The notes under the pieces: model-generated
What the model saw: only the letters and a program-made list of their open reading frames with translations
Database searches by the model: none
Told to the model about the DNA's origin: nothing
Assembly (NCBI GenBank): GCA_963678085.1
Contig: OY782680.1
Span: forward strand, 3,100,001 to 3,164,000
Direction: 5' to 3'
Source of the DNA: Aliishimia sp963678085
Lineage (GTDB): Bacteria; Pseudomonadota; Alphaproteobacteria; Rhodobacterales; Rhodobacteraceae
DNA: 64,000 nucleotides
Shown: piece by piece, positions 1 through 8,002 of the stretch
How the letters are laid out: each line of letters begins with the position of its first letter
Numbering within the stretch: the first letter of the stretch is position 1
Translations under genes and position numbers: made by a program

Positions 1-425
1 TCAAACCAGAAATCCAAGTTATGCTTGAGGCCCGGATTGCCGTGGATCGCATCCTCAAAATACATATCAACCGGCTCAGACCAATCCTGCACCACATCCG
101 GGGAAAAGCCTGCAATCGCCTCCACATTGGGCAAATCTGCGGTGTAATGCTCAAAGGCGGATTGTGAAAATACCGGCACATCTTTGAACCGCCGTTGATA
201 GCGCCGTGTCCATTCCACATCTTCGAATGTGTCAATCGAGGTGATGCACGCGCCCGGATTTGCCCGCGCCATCGCATTGGTGGAGCGGCCATAAAAGCAA
301 CCCACCTCCACAATGCGCCCCCCCTTTGGCACGCGCCGGGCAAGCGCGGCGAGAAAAGCCATCTCGTCCAGTGCCATTTTGCCGGGCACAGCCAGCAGAT
401 CTTGGGAGGCGAATTTATAACTCAT
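1..425 (-). CDS. Class I SAM-dependent methyltransferase, partial (3' end outside window)
   Basis: The frame opens with ATG at 425 and runs off the left edge, so only about 141 N-terminal residues are present. Residues 38-49 (IVEVGCFYGRST) form a motif-I type SAM-binding loop, and an acidic stretch near residue 120 (VDMYFEDAIHGNPG) matches the later Rossmann strand of small methyltransferases that act on sugars or small molecules. It lies 18 bp downstream of kpsM on the same strand, so it is probably co-transcribed and may modify the exported polysaccharide; that role is inference. The protein encoded at 9907-10917 shares the same architecture (an FFEDATH stretch in place of YFEDAIH), so the two look like distant paralogues. 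Confidence 0.7.
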   Translation of the reverse strand, partial: MSYKFASQDLLAVPGKMALDEMAFLAALARRVPKGGRIVEVGCFYGRSTNAMARANPGACITSIDTFEDVEWTRRYQRRFKDVPVFSQSAFEHYTADLPNVEAIAGFSPDVVQDWSEPVDMYFEDAIHGNPGLKHNLDFWF

Positions 426-443
426 TGGGGGTGCAATCGGCTA

Positions 444-1238
444 TTACAGATACAGAAAGTCTTTGTGCCAGCGCCGCAAAAAGAACAACCCCACAACCAT
501 GCAAATCAACCCAAAGGCAAACACATAGGTCACAGACACATAAGAGGCATCATAGGTCGGAAAGAAAGCATGACGCATCAGCCCAATGATATGGATCAGC
601 GGGTTCCACCACAGGATTGATCGGTAGGGCTCGGGGATCGACTCAAAGACAAAGAAAATCCCAGAGATGATGAACATCGGCTTATGCAAAATATTCCAAA
701 TCCGCTGCCAGACGGGCGCAACGGAATAGAGCAAGCAGTTCAATATCCCCACACCGGCGCCAATCACAAAGGCCATGGACAGCGACAGGGCAATCATCTC
801 AGCGCGGATGGTGACTTGCGGATCGTACAGCGCGATAATCACCGAGATCACGATATAAAACACCAAAATCTGGGTCATGATGGTTAGGATGAGACGGCTA
901 AGGATCGCGTCGATATAGCTGACGGCAGGATATTGCAGCAGCGGCTTGGAAAACCAGATCGAGGCCATGAGCTTAACATTGAGCTGCACATAGATGGTGT
1001 AGGGCAGAATGCCGGTCGCATAGAACATCGGGAAATTATCCCCAATGGGGGGCGAGCGGAAAGCCAGCGAAAACACAAAAGTCAGCAGCGCAATGCCCGC
1101 TGCAGGTTCAAGCACCGCCCAAAGATACCCCCCCGGAGAGCGGCCATAGGTCGTTGCCATTTCCCGCAATAAAAGCGCAGAAATGGAGCGCAGGCTTTTC
1201 TTTAGCCATCCGATATCTGTGCTGCTGTGCTCATCCAT
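444..1238 (-). CDS. kpsM: Capsular polysaccharide ABC exporter, permease (KpsM type)
   Basis: This 264-residue integral membrane protein has about six hydrophobic segments and the ABC-2 permease pattern. The N-terminal part carries the REMATTYGRSPGGYLWAVLEP signature seen in KpsM/BexB/CtrC exporters of group 2-type capsules. With the KpsT ATPase it would move lipid-linked polysaccharide across the inner membrane. kpsT and the KpsE-like gene lie immediately next to it but on the other strand, starting 97 bp away, so transporter subunits diverge from a shared control region at 1239-1334. The partial methyltransferase follows 18 bp downstream. Length and topology are normal for the family. Confidence 0.88.
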   Translation of the reverse strand: MDEHSSTDIGWLKKSLRSISALLLREMATTYGRSPGGYLWAVLEPAAGIALLTFVFSLAFRSPPIGDNFPMFYATGILPYTIYVQLNVKLMASIWFSKPLLQYPAVSYIDAILSRLILTIMTQILVFYIVISVIIALYDPQVTIRAEMIALSLSMAFVIGAGVGILNCLLYSVAPVWQRIWNILHKPMFIISGIFFVFESIPEPYRSILWWNPLIHIIGLMRHAFFPTYDASYVSVTYVFAFGLICMVVGLFFLRRWHKDFLYL

Positions 1239-1334
1239 AGCGCGAAAAACTCAGGTTGTTCTTGTAACTTGGCCGTAATCTGGCGCAATAAGGACCAAAT
1301 GAAAAGCTGCAACCTAAAGGCGTGAGCAGATATC

Positions 1335-2546
1335 GTGACGAACACATCCCCCGATGAGGGCGAAAAGCCTGCCCCGGAAAAAGTCCTGGGAAAAGCGCCA
1401 GTAAAAGCGCCGCGCCCGCGCCAAGCCAAACCCGTGCGTCGAGCTCGCCCAAAAAAGCGGCATTTTGGCCTGCTCTTCAGCTTTTTCTTGGTGGTGCTCG
1501 CGCCGATCTTTGCCAGCGGGTGGTATCTTTATGAGAGGGCCGCGGATCAATATGCCTCGCGCGTTGGGTTTTCGGTGCGCGTGCAAGACAAGTCCGCGCC
1601 GGTAGATTTTCTGAACGGGATTGGCTCGCTGCAAACCAATACCACAACCGACACGGATATTCTCTATGAGTTCATTCAAAGCCAAGAAATGGTGGAACTT
1701 GTGGATGCAAACCTTGATCTGCGAACCCTCTATTCGCGGCATCTTGAGACGGATCCAGTGTTTGCCTTTGACCCTAAGAACCCGGTTGAGGATTTGCTGA
1801 AATATTGGCGTCGTATGGTGGCGGTCTATTATGATAGCGGCACCGGGCTGATTGAGCTGCGCGTGCTGGCCTTTTCCGCAGAGGACAGTGTGGCGATTGC
1901 GCAAGAGATCCTAGCCCAATCCAGCGTGATGATTAACCGCCTCTCCGCCATCGCCCGCGAGGATACCACCCGCTATGCCCGCGAAGAGCTGGATGTCTCG
2001 CTCGCACGTCTCAAGGGCGCGCGGCGCGAATTGACCATGTTTCGCGCGCAAAACGAAATCGTAGACCCCACAGCAGATGTGCAGGGGCAAATGTCACTGC
2101 TCTCCTCCCTTCAGGCGCAGCAAGCCGAGACGCTGATCGAGCTCGACCTGCTCAAAGAAAACACCAATGACACCGATCCCCGCGTGGAAAACCTGCGCCG
2201 CCGGGTTGAGATCATTCAGCGGCGCATTGATGCAGAGCGCAAGAAATTCGGCCTGGGCGATGATACGGACGAAACCTTTGCCACCCTGCTCGGCCGGTTC
2301 GAAGAACTCAGCGTGGATTCCGAATTTGCCCTCACCAACTATCTAGCCGCACAGCAAGCTTACGACACGGCTCTGAGAGAGGCGCAGCAGCAAAGCCGAT
2401 ATCTGGCTGCCTATCTCAGCCCCACCCGCCCGCAAAGCGCCGAATTCCCACAACGTGCGATGCTCCTTGGGCTGGTCGCGCTGTTCATCTCCTTGATCTG
2501 GGCGATCGTCGCGCTGATCTATTACTCGGTTCGGGACCGCCGGTAA
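1335..2546 (+). CDS. kpsE: Capsule export inner-membrane protein, KpsE/BexC/CtrB (PCP-3) type
   Basis: The 403-residue protein has a Pro/Lys/Arg-rich cytoplasmic N-terminus (about residues 1-38), one transmembrane helix (about 39-62), a long periplasmic region with heptad-like helices (about 190-300) and a C-terminal transmembrane helix (about 370-395) ending in RDRR. This is the layout of polysaccharide co-polymerase/export proteins that bridge the inner-membrane ABC transporter to the outer-membrane channel. The start is a GTG at 1335; no good Shine-Dalgarno sequence is visible, so the exact start is uncertain. kpsT begins 5 bp after the stop. Confidence 0.82.
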   Translation: MTNTSPDEGEKPAPEKVLGKAPVKAPRPRQAKPVRRARPKKRHFGLLFSFFLVVLAPIFASGWYLYERAADQYASRVGFSVRVQDKSAPVDFLNGIGSLQTNTTTDTDILYEFIQSQEMVELVDANLDLRTLYSRHLETDPVFAFDPKNPVEDLLKYWRRMVAVYYDSGTGLIELRVLAFSAEDSVAIAQEILAQSSVMINRLSAIAREDTTRYAREELDVSLARLKGARRELTMFRAQNEIVDPTADVQGQMSLLSSLQAQQAETLIELDLLKENTNDTDPRVENLRRRVEIIQRRIDAERKKFGLGDDTDETFATLLGRFEELSVDSEFALTNYLAAQQAYDTALREAQQQSRYLAAYLSPTRPQSAEFPQRAMLLGLVALFISLIWAIVALIYYSVRDRR

Positions 2547-2551
2547 GTGCG

Positions 2552-3214
2552 ATGAGCATCGAGCTGGTCAATCTGTCCAAAAGCTTTGGCACGGGCAAGA
2601 AGCGCAAAGTTCTGGCGCATGAGCTCAACGCGATCTTTCCGGCCAATAGATCCATCGCGCTGATCGGGCGCAACGGAGCGGGCAAATCCACCCTGTTGCG
2701 CATTATCGCAGGCACTATGAACCCAGATCGCGGCTATGTGCGGCGACATGGCACGATCTCTTGGCCGGTGGGTTTTGCGGGCTCTTTTCATGGCGATCTC
2801 ACCGGCGCGCAAAACACCCGCTTTCTGGCACGGGTTTACGGGGTGGAAACCGAAGAGCTGATCGAGTTCGTGCGCGATTTTGCCGAGCTGGGCCATCATT
2901 ATCACCAGCCCTTCAAAACCTACTCGTCAGGCATGCGCTCGCGCCTGGCCTTTGGCGTGTCCATGGGGCTGCATTTTGACACCTATCTGATCGACGAAGT
3001 GACGTCGGTGGGCGATGCGGCCTTTCGGCAAAAAAGCTCTGATCTGCTGCTTGATCGGCTTGAAAATAGCGGGGCCATTGTGGTGAGCCACGGCATGGGC
3101 ATGATCCGCCGCCTGTGTGATATGGCAGCGGTTTTGGAGGATGGAACGCTCACCTTCTATGAGGATATTGAGGAAGCCATCGCCCTGCACAAAGCCCGCC
3201 TGCTAGGCGAGTAG
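2552..3214 (+). CDS. kpsT: Capsular polysaccharide ABC exporter, ATP-binding subunit (KpsT type)
   Basis: The 220 residues match KpsT length. Walker A is GRNGAGKST at 39-47, the ABC signature is the degenerate SSGM at 125-128 typical of KpsT/BexA/CtrD, Walker B is TYLIDEV at 144-150, and the switch His is H180. It energises export by KpsM. The gene follows the KpsE-like gene after 5 bp. Its 3' end overlaps the convergent GAPDH gene by 12 bp, with the two stop codons inside each other's coding sequence. Confidence 0.9.
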   Translation: MSIELVNLSKSFGTGKKRKVLAHELNAIFPANRSIALIGRNGAGKSTLLRIIAGTMNPDRGYVRRHGTISWPVGFAGSFHGDLTGAQNTRFLARVYGVETEELIEFVRDFAELGHHYHQPFKTYSSGMRSRLAFGVSMGLHFDTYLIDEVTSVGDAAFRQKSSDLLLDRLENSGAIVVSHGMGMIRRLCDMAAVLEDGTLTFYEDIEEAIALHKARLLGE

Positions 3215-4213
3215 CTTGCCCATCAGTGCCGCCGTATCCAGCATCCGGTTGGAAAAGCCCCATTCATTGTCATACCACGCCATCATCCGCACCATATTGC
3301 CACCCAGCAGTTTGGTTTGATCCAAGGCGACAATGCTGGAATGGGGATCATGGTTGAAATCAATGCTGACCGTGGGACGATGCTCTGTGCCCAGAATGCC
3401 TTTTAGCGGCCCATCTGCGGCGGTTTTGATCGCCTTGTTCACCTCCTCAACACTCACATCGCGCGCAAGCTCTGCCAGCAAATCGACACAAGACACATTA
3501 GGCGTGGGCACCCGAATGGCCTGACCTGTGAGCTTTCCGGCCAGTTCGGGCAGAACCAGCCCCACCGCCTCTGCCGCGCCCGTTGAGGTTGGGATCATCG
3601 AAAGCGCCCCGGCCCGCGCGCGGTTCAGATCGGAATGCGCCCGGTCATGGGTGGGCTGGTCCCCGGTATAGGCATGCACCGTGGTCATCATGGCGCGCTG
3701 AATGCCAAAGCTCTCGCTCAGCACCTTGGCGACGGGCGCAAGGCAGTTGGTGGTGCAAGAGGCGTTGGAGACCACGTTATCCTCGGCGCTCAGCATGCCC
3801 TCATTCACCCCATAAACAATGGTCTTTGGCTTGGGCTCACCCGAGGCCGGCGCAGAAATCAGCACTTTTTTCGCGCCATTTTTAAGATGCGGCTGCACGG
3901 CCTGAACGCTGCGGAAAACCCCTGTGCATTCCAACACAATATCCACATCCGACCAGGGCAGAGCCGCCGGATCACGCTCGGCGCTTAGGCGAATGGGACC
4001 GGTGCCAACGTCCAGGATATCCCCGTCAAGCGCCACGCGGCGGGCCAGACGCCCATGCACAGAGTCAAATTCAAGCAGATGCGCATTGACATGAGGCGCA
4101 GAGAGATCATTCACCGCAACGATTTGCACATCATCCCGCCCGCTCTCAATCAACGCCCGCAGAACATTACGGCCGATGCGGCCAAATCCATTGATTGCAA
4201 GTCTCGTTGCCAT
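3203..4213 (-). CDS. gap: Type I glyceraldehyde-3-phosphate dehydrogenase, paralogue 1
   Basis: It oxidises glyceraldehyde 3-phosphate to 1,3-bisphosphoglycerate in glycolysis, or the reverse in gluconeogenesis. The 336-residue protein has INGFGRIGR at 7-15, the catalytic Cys in SNASCTTN (C153) and the base H180. Residues 35-36 are Asn-Asp, the acidic residue that usually favours NAD. I chose the ATG at 4213 because an AGAAGGG/AAAAGG ribosome-binding region precedes it and the protein aligns from MATRLAINGFG; an open frame extends 51 bp further upstream. The 3' end overlaps kpsT. A second GAPDH gene and a small peptide gene lie upstream on the same strand. Confidence 0.95.
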   Translation of the reverse strand: MATRLAINGFGRIGRNVLRALIESGRDDVQIVAVNDLSAPHVNAHLLEFDSVHGRLARRVALDGDILDVGTGPIRLSAERDPAALPWSDVDIVLECTGVFRSVQAVQPHLKNGAKKVLISAPASGEPKPKTIVYGVNEGMLSAEDNVVSNASCTTNCLAPVAKVLSESFGIQRAMMTTVHAYTGDQPTHDRAHSDLNRARAGALSMIPTSTGAAEAVGLVLPELAGKLTGQAIRVPTPNVSCVDLLAELARDVSVEEVNKAIKTAADGPLKGILGTEHRPTVSIDFNHDPHSSIVALDQTKLLGGNMVRMMAWYDNEWGFSNRMLDTAALMGKLLA

Positions 4214-4297
4214 AGCCTTTTGCCCTTCTGGATGCGGTGCCTGTATAGTTAGCGCCAACATCACAAAGTAAAGACGAGGTCAACAAAAAGCATCACC

Positions 4298-4399
4298 TAG
4301 AGTGAAAACAGATCTAGTTGGATCATGCGTGCCTGTATTCGCGTTCGAGCGAAGCGAGAGGCAGCGAAGACTGGTTCAATGTGATCGTTTTCTACTCTA
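4298..4399. repeat. MITE-like dispersed repeat, copy 1
   Basis: This 102-bp element has imperfect terminal inverted repeats: left TAGAGTGAAAACAGATC, right (reverse complement) TAGAGTAGAAAACGATC. It is about 85-90% identical to the reverse complement of 11698-11800. Both copies begin and end with TA, which fits TA target duplication as in IS630/Tc1-type elements; that mechanism is inference. It encodes no transposase. It sits between the small peptide gene and gap paralogue 1, and its right-hand TA supplies part of the small gene's TAG stop. Confidence 0.75.
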
Positions 4400-4540
4400 C
4401 CGCCAAAAGGCGAGCCATTCGAGCAAATCCATCAGCTTGCGTGACAGAAACAGGCTTGCGGAGCCATTATTCAACGCGATGTCGCCCGCAAGCCCCAGCA
4501 CGATCAGCACGGCCAAAGTGATCGAAATTGCGTTGGTCAT
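4397..4540 (-). CDS. Small gap-associated membrane protein (47 residues)
   Basis: The frame ATG 4540 to TAG 4397 encodes 47 residues with one hydrophobic helix (about residues 5-22) and a C-terminal amphipathic part ending EWLAFWR. I recognise this as a small protein type often found beside gap genes in Rhodobacteraceae and often mislabelled as GAPDH. Its function is unknown. It lies between two GAPDH genes on the same strand. The start codon comes one base after the U-run of a strong intrinsic terminator that ends the upstream GAPDH transcript, so its ribosome-binding sequence (GAGCGGGG) would be inside the hairpin. The stop codon overlaps the end of the MITE-like repeat. Confidence 0.6.
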   Translation of the reverse strand: MTNAISITLAVLIVLGLAGDIALNNGSASLFLSRKLMDLLEWLAFWR

Positions 4541-4541
4541 G

Positions 4542-4573
4542 AAAAAGGCCCCGCTCAGGATCTGAGCAGGGCC
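4542..4573 (-). terminator. Rho-independent terminator after GAPDH paralogue 2
   Basis: Read on the minus strand, GGCCCTGCTCAG and CTGAGCGGGGCC pair over 12 positions (one G-U) around a 3-nt loop and are followed directly by five T. It would end the transcript of the gene at 4604-5605. The next base but one begins the ATG of the small peptide gene. Confidence 0.85.
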
Positions 4574-4603
4574 TATCGCATTTCACCTTATACGTGCAAG
4601 GCC

Positions 4604-5605
4604 CTAGACGAGCGCGCCCATGGCAACGGCCACATCGGCCATGCGTACGGAAAAGCCCCACTCGTTATCATACCAGGCCAGAACCCGTACTGTGCGCCCG
4701 CCAATCACCTTGGTTTGGGCCGGGGCAAAGATCGAGGAATGCTCGGTATGGTTAAAGTCGATGCTCACTTTTGGCTCAGGGTCATAGGCCAGAACCCGGC
4801 CCAGTTCGGTTTTGGAGGCCGCTTCCACAGCCGCATTCACCTCTTGCACGGTCACATCGCGGCTTGCCTCAAAGGTCAGATCCACCGCTGAGACATTTGG
4901 CGTTGGCACCCGGATCGCGGAGCCGTCCAGCTTGCCCTTGAGATTTGGCAGCACTTCGCCCAAAGCTTTGGCCGCGCCGGTAGAGGTCGGGATCATCGAC
5001 ATGGCGGCAGCGCGGGCGCGGTAAAGATCCTTGTGCCGGGTGTCATGGGTGGACTGATCGCCGGTATACGCATGGATGGTTGTCATAATTCCGCGCTCAA
5101 TCCCCACACTTGCATCCAAAACCTTGGCAAGCGGGGCAAGGCAGTTGGTGGTGCAGGAGCCGTTGGAGACCATCTTATCGGCAGCGGTCAGCCCCTCTTC
5201 ATTGGCACCAAACACAATGGTTTTATCGACATTCTTGGCCGGGGCGGAAATCAGAACCTTACCCGCGCCGCGCTCTAAATGGGTTTTGGCTTTTTCACCA
5301 TCATTGAACGCGCCGGTGCATTCCAGCACAACGTCAACGCCTTCCCAATCCAGCTCACCCAGATCGCGCGAGGACATCACGCCCATAGGCCCGCGCCCCA
5401 TATCCAGCCAATCCTCTCCATGGGTGATATCGCCGGGATAGCGACCATGCACAGAATCATAACGCATCAGATGCGCAGCAGTGGCAAGCGGCGCGGTCGC
5501 GTTGATCTTCACCACTTCAATATCATTGCGCCCAGAGCCAGCAATATGTGCCAGCGTGCAGCGCCCAATGCGCCCAAATCCATTAATCCCAACTTTGATC
5601 GTCAT
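4604..5605 (-). CDS. gap: Type I glyceraldehyde-3-phosphate dehydrogenase, paralogue 2
   Basis: The 333-residue protein has INGFGRIGR at 7-15, catalytic C151 in SNGSCTTN and H178. At the cofactor-selecting position after the second strand it has KINATA, so Ala replaces the usual Asp (paralogue 1 has Asn-Asp). Loss of this acidic residue is known from NADP-accepting GAPDHs, so a different cofactor or direction (anabolic GapB-like role) is possible but not proven. The start ATG at 5605 aligns with the family. A strong terminator follows 30 bp after the stop. A divergent DUF808 gene starts 207 bp upstream. Confidence 0.95.
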   Translation of the reverse strand: MTIKVGINGFGRIGRCTLAHIAGSGRNDIEVVKINATAPLATAAHLMRYDSVHGRYPGDITHGEDWLDMGRGPMGVMSSRDLGELDWEGVDVVLECTGAFNDGEKAKTHLERGAGKVLISAPAKNVDKTIVFGANEEGLTAADKMVSNGSCTTNCLAPLAKVLDASVGIERGIMTTIHAYTGDQSTHDTRHKDLYRARAAAMSMIPTSTGAAKALGEVLPNLKGKLDGSAIRVPTPNVSAVDLTFEASRDVTVQEVNAAVEAASKTELGRVLAYDPEPKVSIDFNHTEHSSIFAPAQTKVIGGRTVRVLAWYDNEWGFSVRMADVAVAMGALV

Positions 5606-5812
5606 ATCAAACCCCTTGTTCCTGCCACCGGCATTTGGCTGGCTCTATAGCCGCATGTGATCGCGCGCGGAACCATAATTGCATGCGCGCTCAATATGAT
5701 AGCGGTAACAAGTTGAATGCCTCCCTGGATTGCGCTAACGGCGGCGCTAACAAGATAAGCGACGCGCCCCCTATTCTCGGCGCATGCAATCTGAGCGAGC
5801 GAAGGAACCGGG

Positions 5813-6745
5813 ATGAGCGGGTTATTAGCACTTTTGGATGATGTGGCGGGAATCGCCAAAGTGGCGGCAGCCTCTGTGGATGATGTGACCGCCCAAGCGA
5901 TGAAGGCCTCCTCCAAAGCGGCTGGGGTTGTCATTGACGATGCGGCTGTGACCCCGAAATATGTGACCGGCCTTGCCCCTGCGCGCGAGCTGCCGATTAT
6001 CTGGAAAATCACTAAGGGCAGTATTTTCAACAAGCTGGTGATCTTGCTGCCGGGGCTGATGCTGCTCAATACCTTTGCGCCGTGGATCATTATGCCTTTG
6101 CTCATGTGCGGCGGGCTTTACCTGTGCTTTGAGGGGGCGGAAAAGGTGCTGCATTGGATCAACCCCCCTGCCAGCCATAAAGAGGAAGAGGCCATTGTCG
6201 GCGATCCGTTGCACCTGGAAGAGGCGCGGGTGAAAGGCGCGATCAAGACCGATTTCATCCTCTCCGCCGAGATCATGACGATCATCCTCAATGAGCTGCC
6301 CGAGGCTGGGCTGGGCTTTACGGCCATGTCATTGGGCATTGCGGGTTTGGTGATCACGGCGGCGGTTTATGGCGCGGTGGCGCTGATCGTGAAAATGGAT
6401 GATGTGGGCCTTGCCATGACCCAGCGCGAGGGCAGCCTGCCCAAATCTATCGGGCGCGCTTTGGTCACCGGCATGCCAGGGTTTTTGAAATTGCTGAGCA
6501 CCGTTGGCACCTTTGCCATGATCTGGGTTGGCGGCTCAATCTTGGTGCATGGGCTTGAGGTCATGCATTGGTGGGCTTGGCCCTATGAGACCATCAAAGC
6601 CCTAGCCTATAGCGCTGCGGGCACCATTGGCACCGCGCAAGGTTTCGTGAAATGGTTTGTCACCGCGTCCCTGGATGGCATCATCGGCCTGATCGCGGGC
6701 CTCGCCCTGGTCCCAGTGGTGAGCCGGGTCTTGGGGCATCATTAG
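5813..6745 (+). CDS. DUF808 family inner-membrane protein (YedI-like)
   Basis: The 310-residue protein starts MSGLLALLDDVAGIAK, the characteristic opening of the DUF808/YedI family, and has several hydrophobic segments (about residues 75-115, 165-200, 225-250 and 285-305). The soluble N-terminal 70 residues contain VDDVTAQAMKAS, also typical. The function of the family is not established. An AAGGAA ribosome-binding sequence lies about 6 bp before the ATG. It is transcribed away from gap paralogue 2. Confidence 0.85.
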   Translation: MSGLLALLDDVAGIAKVAAASVDDVTAQAMKASSKAAGVVIDDAAVTPKYVTGLAPARELPIIWKITKGSIFNKLVILLPGLMLLNTFAPWIIMPLLMCGGLYLCFEGAEKVLHWINPPASHKEEEAIVGDPLHLEEARVKGAIKTDFILSAEIMTIILNELPEAGLGFTAMSLGIAGLVITAAVYGAVALIVKMDDVGLAMTQREGSLPKSIGRALVTGMPGFLKLLSTVGTFAMIWVGGSILVHGLEVMHWWAWPYETIKALAYSAAGTIGTAQGFVKWFVTASLDGIIGLIAGLALVPVVSRVLGHH

Positions 6746-6866
6746 AGCAAGCGCATAACCGGCTTACGAAGGCATTCCCAAAAGCCAAGAAGAGCCCTCA
6801 CGCCCGCTCATATATTTGTCCTGTGATGGATGCAATAAACTAAGGTAAAGAGGGGATATTTCGAGC

Positions 6867-7790
6867 ATGAAGATAATATTGGACTGCGATCCAGGTATTG
6901 ACGATGCTTTTTCGATTGCCATGGCCGTTGCGTGTAACGAGCTAGATATTATCGGTATTACAACGACCTATGGGAATGTCGGCCTGTCCCATACCACCAA
7001 TAATGCGCTTAGAATTCTTGACTGGCTGGGGGCAAAAATTCCTGTCTATCCAGGCGTTGACCGCGCTCTTTTGGGCGCTCTCGTCGATGCTTCTGAATAT
7101 CACGGTGCGAGCGGTCTTGAGGCCCCTGAAATCAGGCAGCCTACCAGCAAGCCGCAGGAACAAGATGCGGTGTCATTCTTGATCAATACGCTTCGCTCGT
7201 CTTCTTGCAAGGTGACCCTTGTTGCCTCTGGACCGCTAACCAATCTAGCCATGATGCTGCGCCTTGCGCCTGATGTGGTTTCCAAAATCGAACGTATTGT
7301 TTTTATGGGCGGATCAACCGATTATGGCAATGATAGCCCTGCCGCGGAATTTAACATGCTGTGCGATCCACATGCGGCTCAGATCATTCTTGAGGCTGAC
7401 ATCCCCAAAACGATGTTCGGCTTGAACGTCACGCATCAAGTGATCGCGACACCAAAGCGTGTGCAGTCAATGCGTGATCTTGGAAACGATGCGGGCCGGG
7501 TCTTTGCCGATATGTCGGTCTTCTTTGAAAAGGTCTATCGCGCGCGCTACGGTTTCGACGGGTCCGCCCTGCACGATCCTTGTACGATCGCTTGGCTCAT
7601 AATGCCCGAAATTTTTGAGACGCGGCGGATGAGGGTCGATGTGGAGACTAATACCGGGCTGAGCTTTGGGCGCACCGTGCATGATATTTGGAACATCGCG
7701 GGACAAGGCTGCCACACCGACGTTGCCCTAAATGCGGATGCAGATAGTTTCTTTGAGCTCCTGACTTCCTTGCTTTCAAAGCTCAGATAG
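6867..7790 (+). CDS. Nucleoside hydrolase (IunH/RihA family)
   Basis: The 307-residue protein opens with the calcium-binding DCDPGIDDA motif at residues 6-14, diagnostic of inosine-uridine preferring nucleoside hydrolases, which cleave ribonucleosides to base and ribose. An EFNMLCDPHAA stretch matches the conserved second aspartate region, and a His near residue 230 (SALHDPCTIAW) matches the general acid motif. Which nucleoside is used cannot be read from sequence. The start is preceded by AGAGGGG. It stands alone, with 121 bp upstream and 212 bp downstream lacking genes, and its base composition is somewhat less GC-rich than its neighbours, which may indicate acquisition. Confidence 0.9.
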   Translation: MKIILDCDPGIDDAFSIAMAVACNELDIIGITTTYGNVGLSHTTNNALRILDWLGAKIPVYPGVDRALLGALVDASEYHGASGLEAPEIRQPTSKPQEQDAVSFLINTLRSSSCKVTLVASGPLTNLAMMLRLAPDVVSKIERIVFMGGSTDYGNDSPAAEFNMLCDPHAAQIILEADIPKTMFGLNVTHQVIATPKRVQSMRDLGNDAGRVFADMSVFFEKVYRARYGFDGSALHDPCTIAWLIMPEIFETRRMRVDVETNTGLSFGRTVHDIWNIAGQGCHTDVALNADADSFFELLTSLLSKLR

Positions 7791-8002
7791 CCATAACGCT
7801 ACCGAGCGGAAAAGTAGGCACCAGTTTCGCGATAAGTTGATGGAGGGCATGCGAAAACAGGCGGCGGCACGTCTTGGAGCAGGAGCCAGATATCAAACAC
7901 AACCGGCGCACCCGCTTGAACAGGGTTAATATTTGGTTGTTGCGCTTTCGCGAAAACACGCATAGATAGATATTATTTCACTTATTGCGGGTGCCCCCTC
8001 AC

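Noticed and set aside
444..620. Plus-strand frames over the kpsM gene (195-620 and 260-589)
   Set aside because: They are antisense to kpsM and the methyltransferase gene, with low-complexity His/Pro/Arg composition typical of shadow frames.
7791..8002. Possible gene remnant between the nucleoside hydrolase and the glycosyltransferase
   Set aside because: No frame longer than a few dozen codons with a start and ribosome-binding site was seen; left as intergenic.
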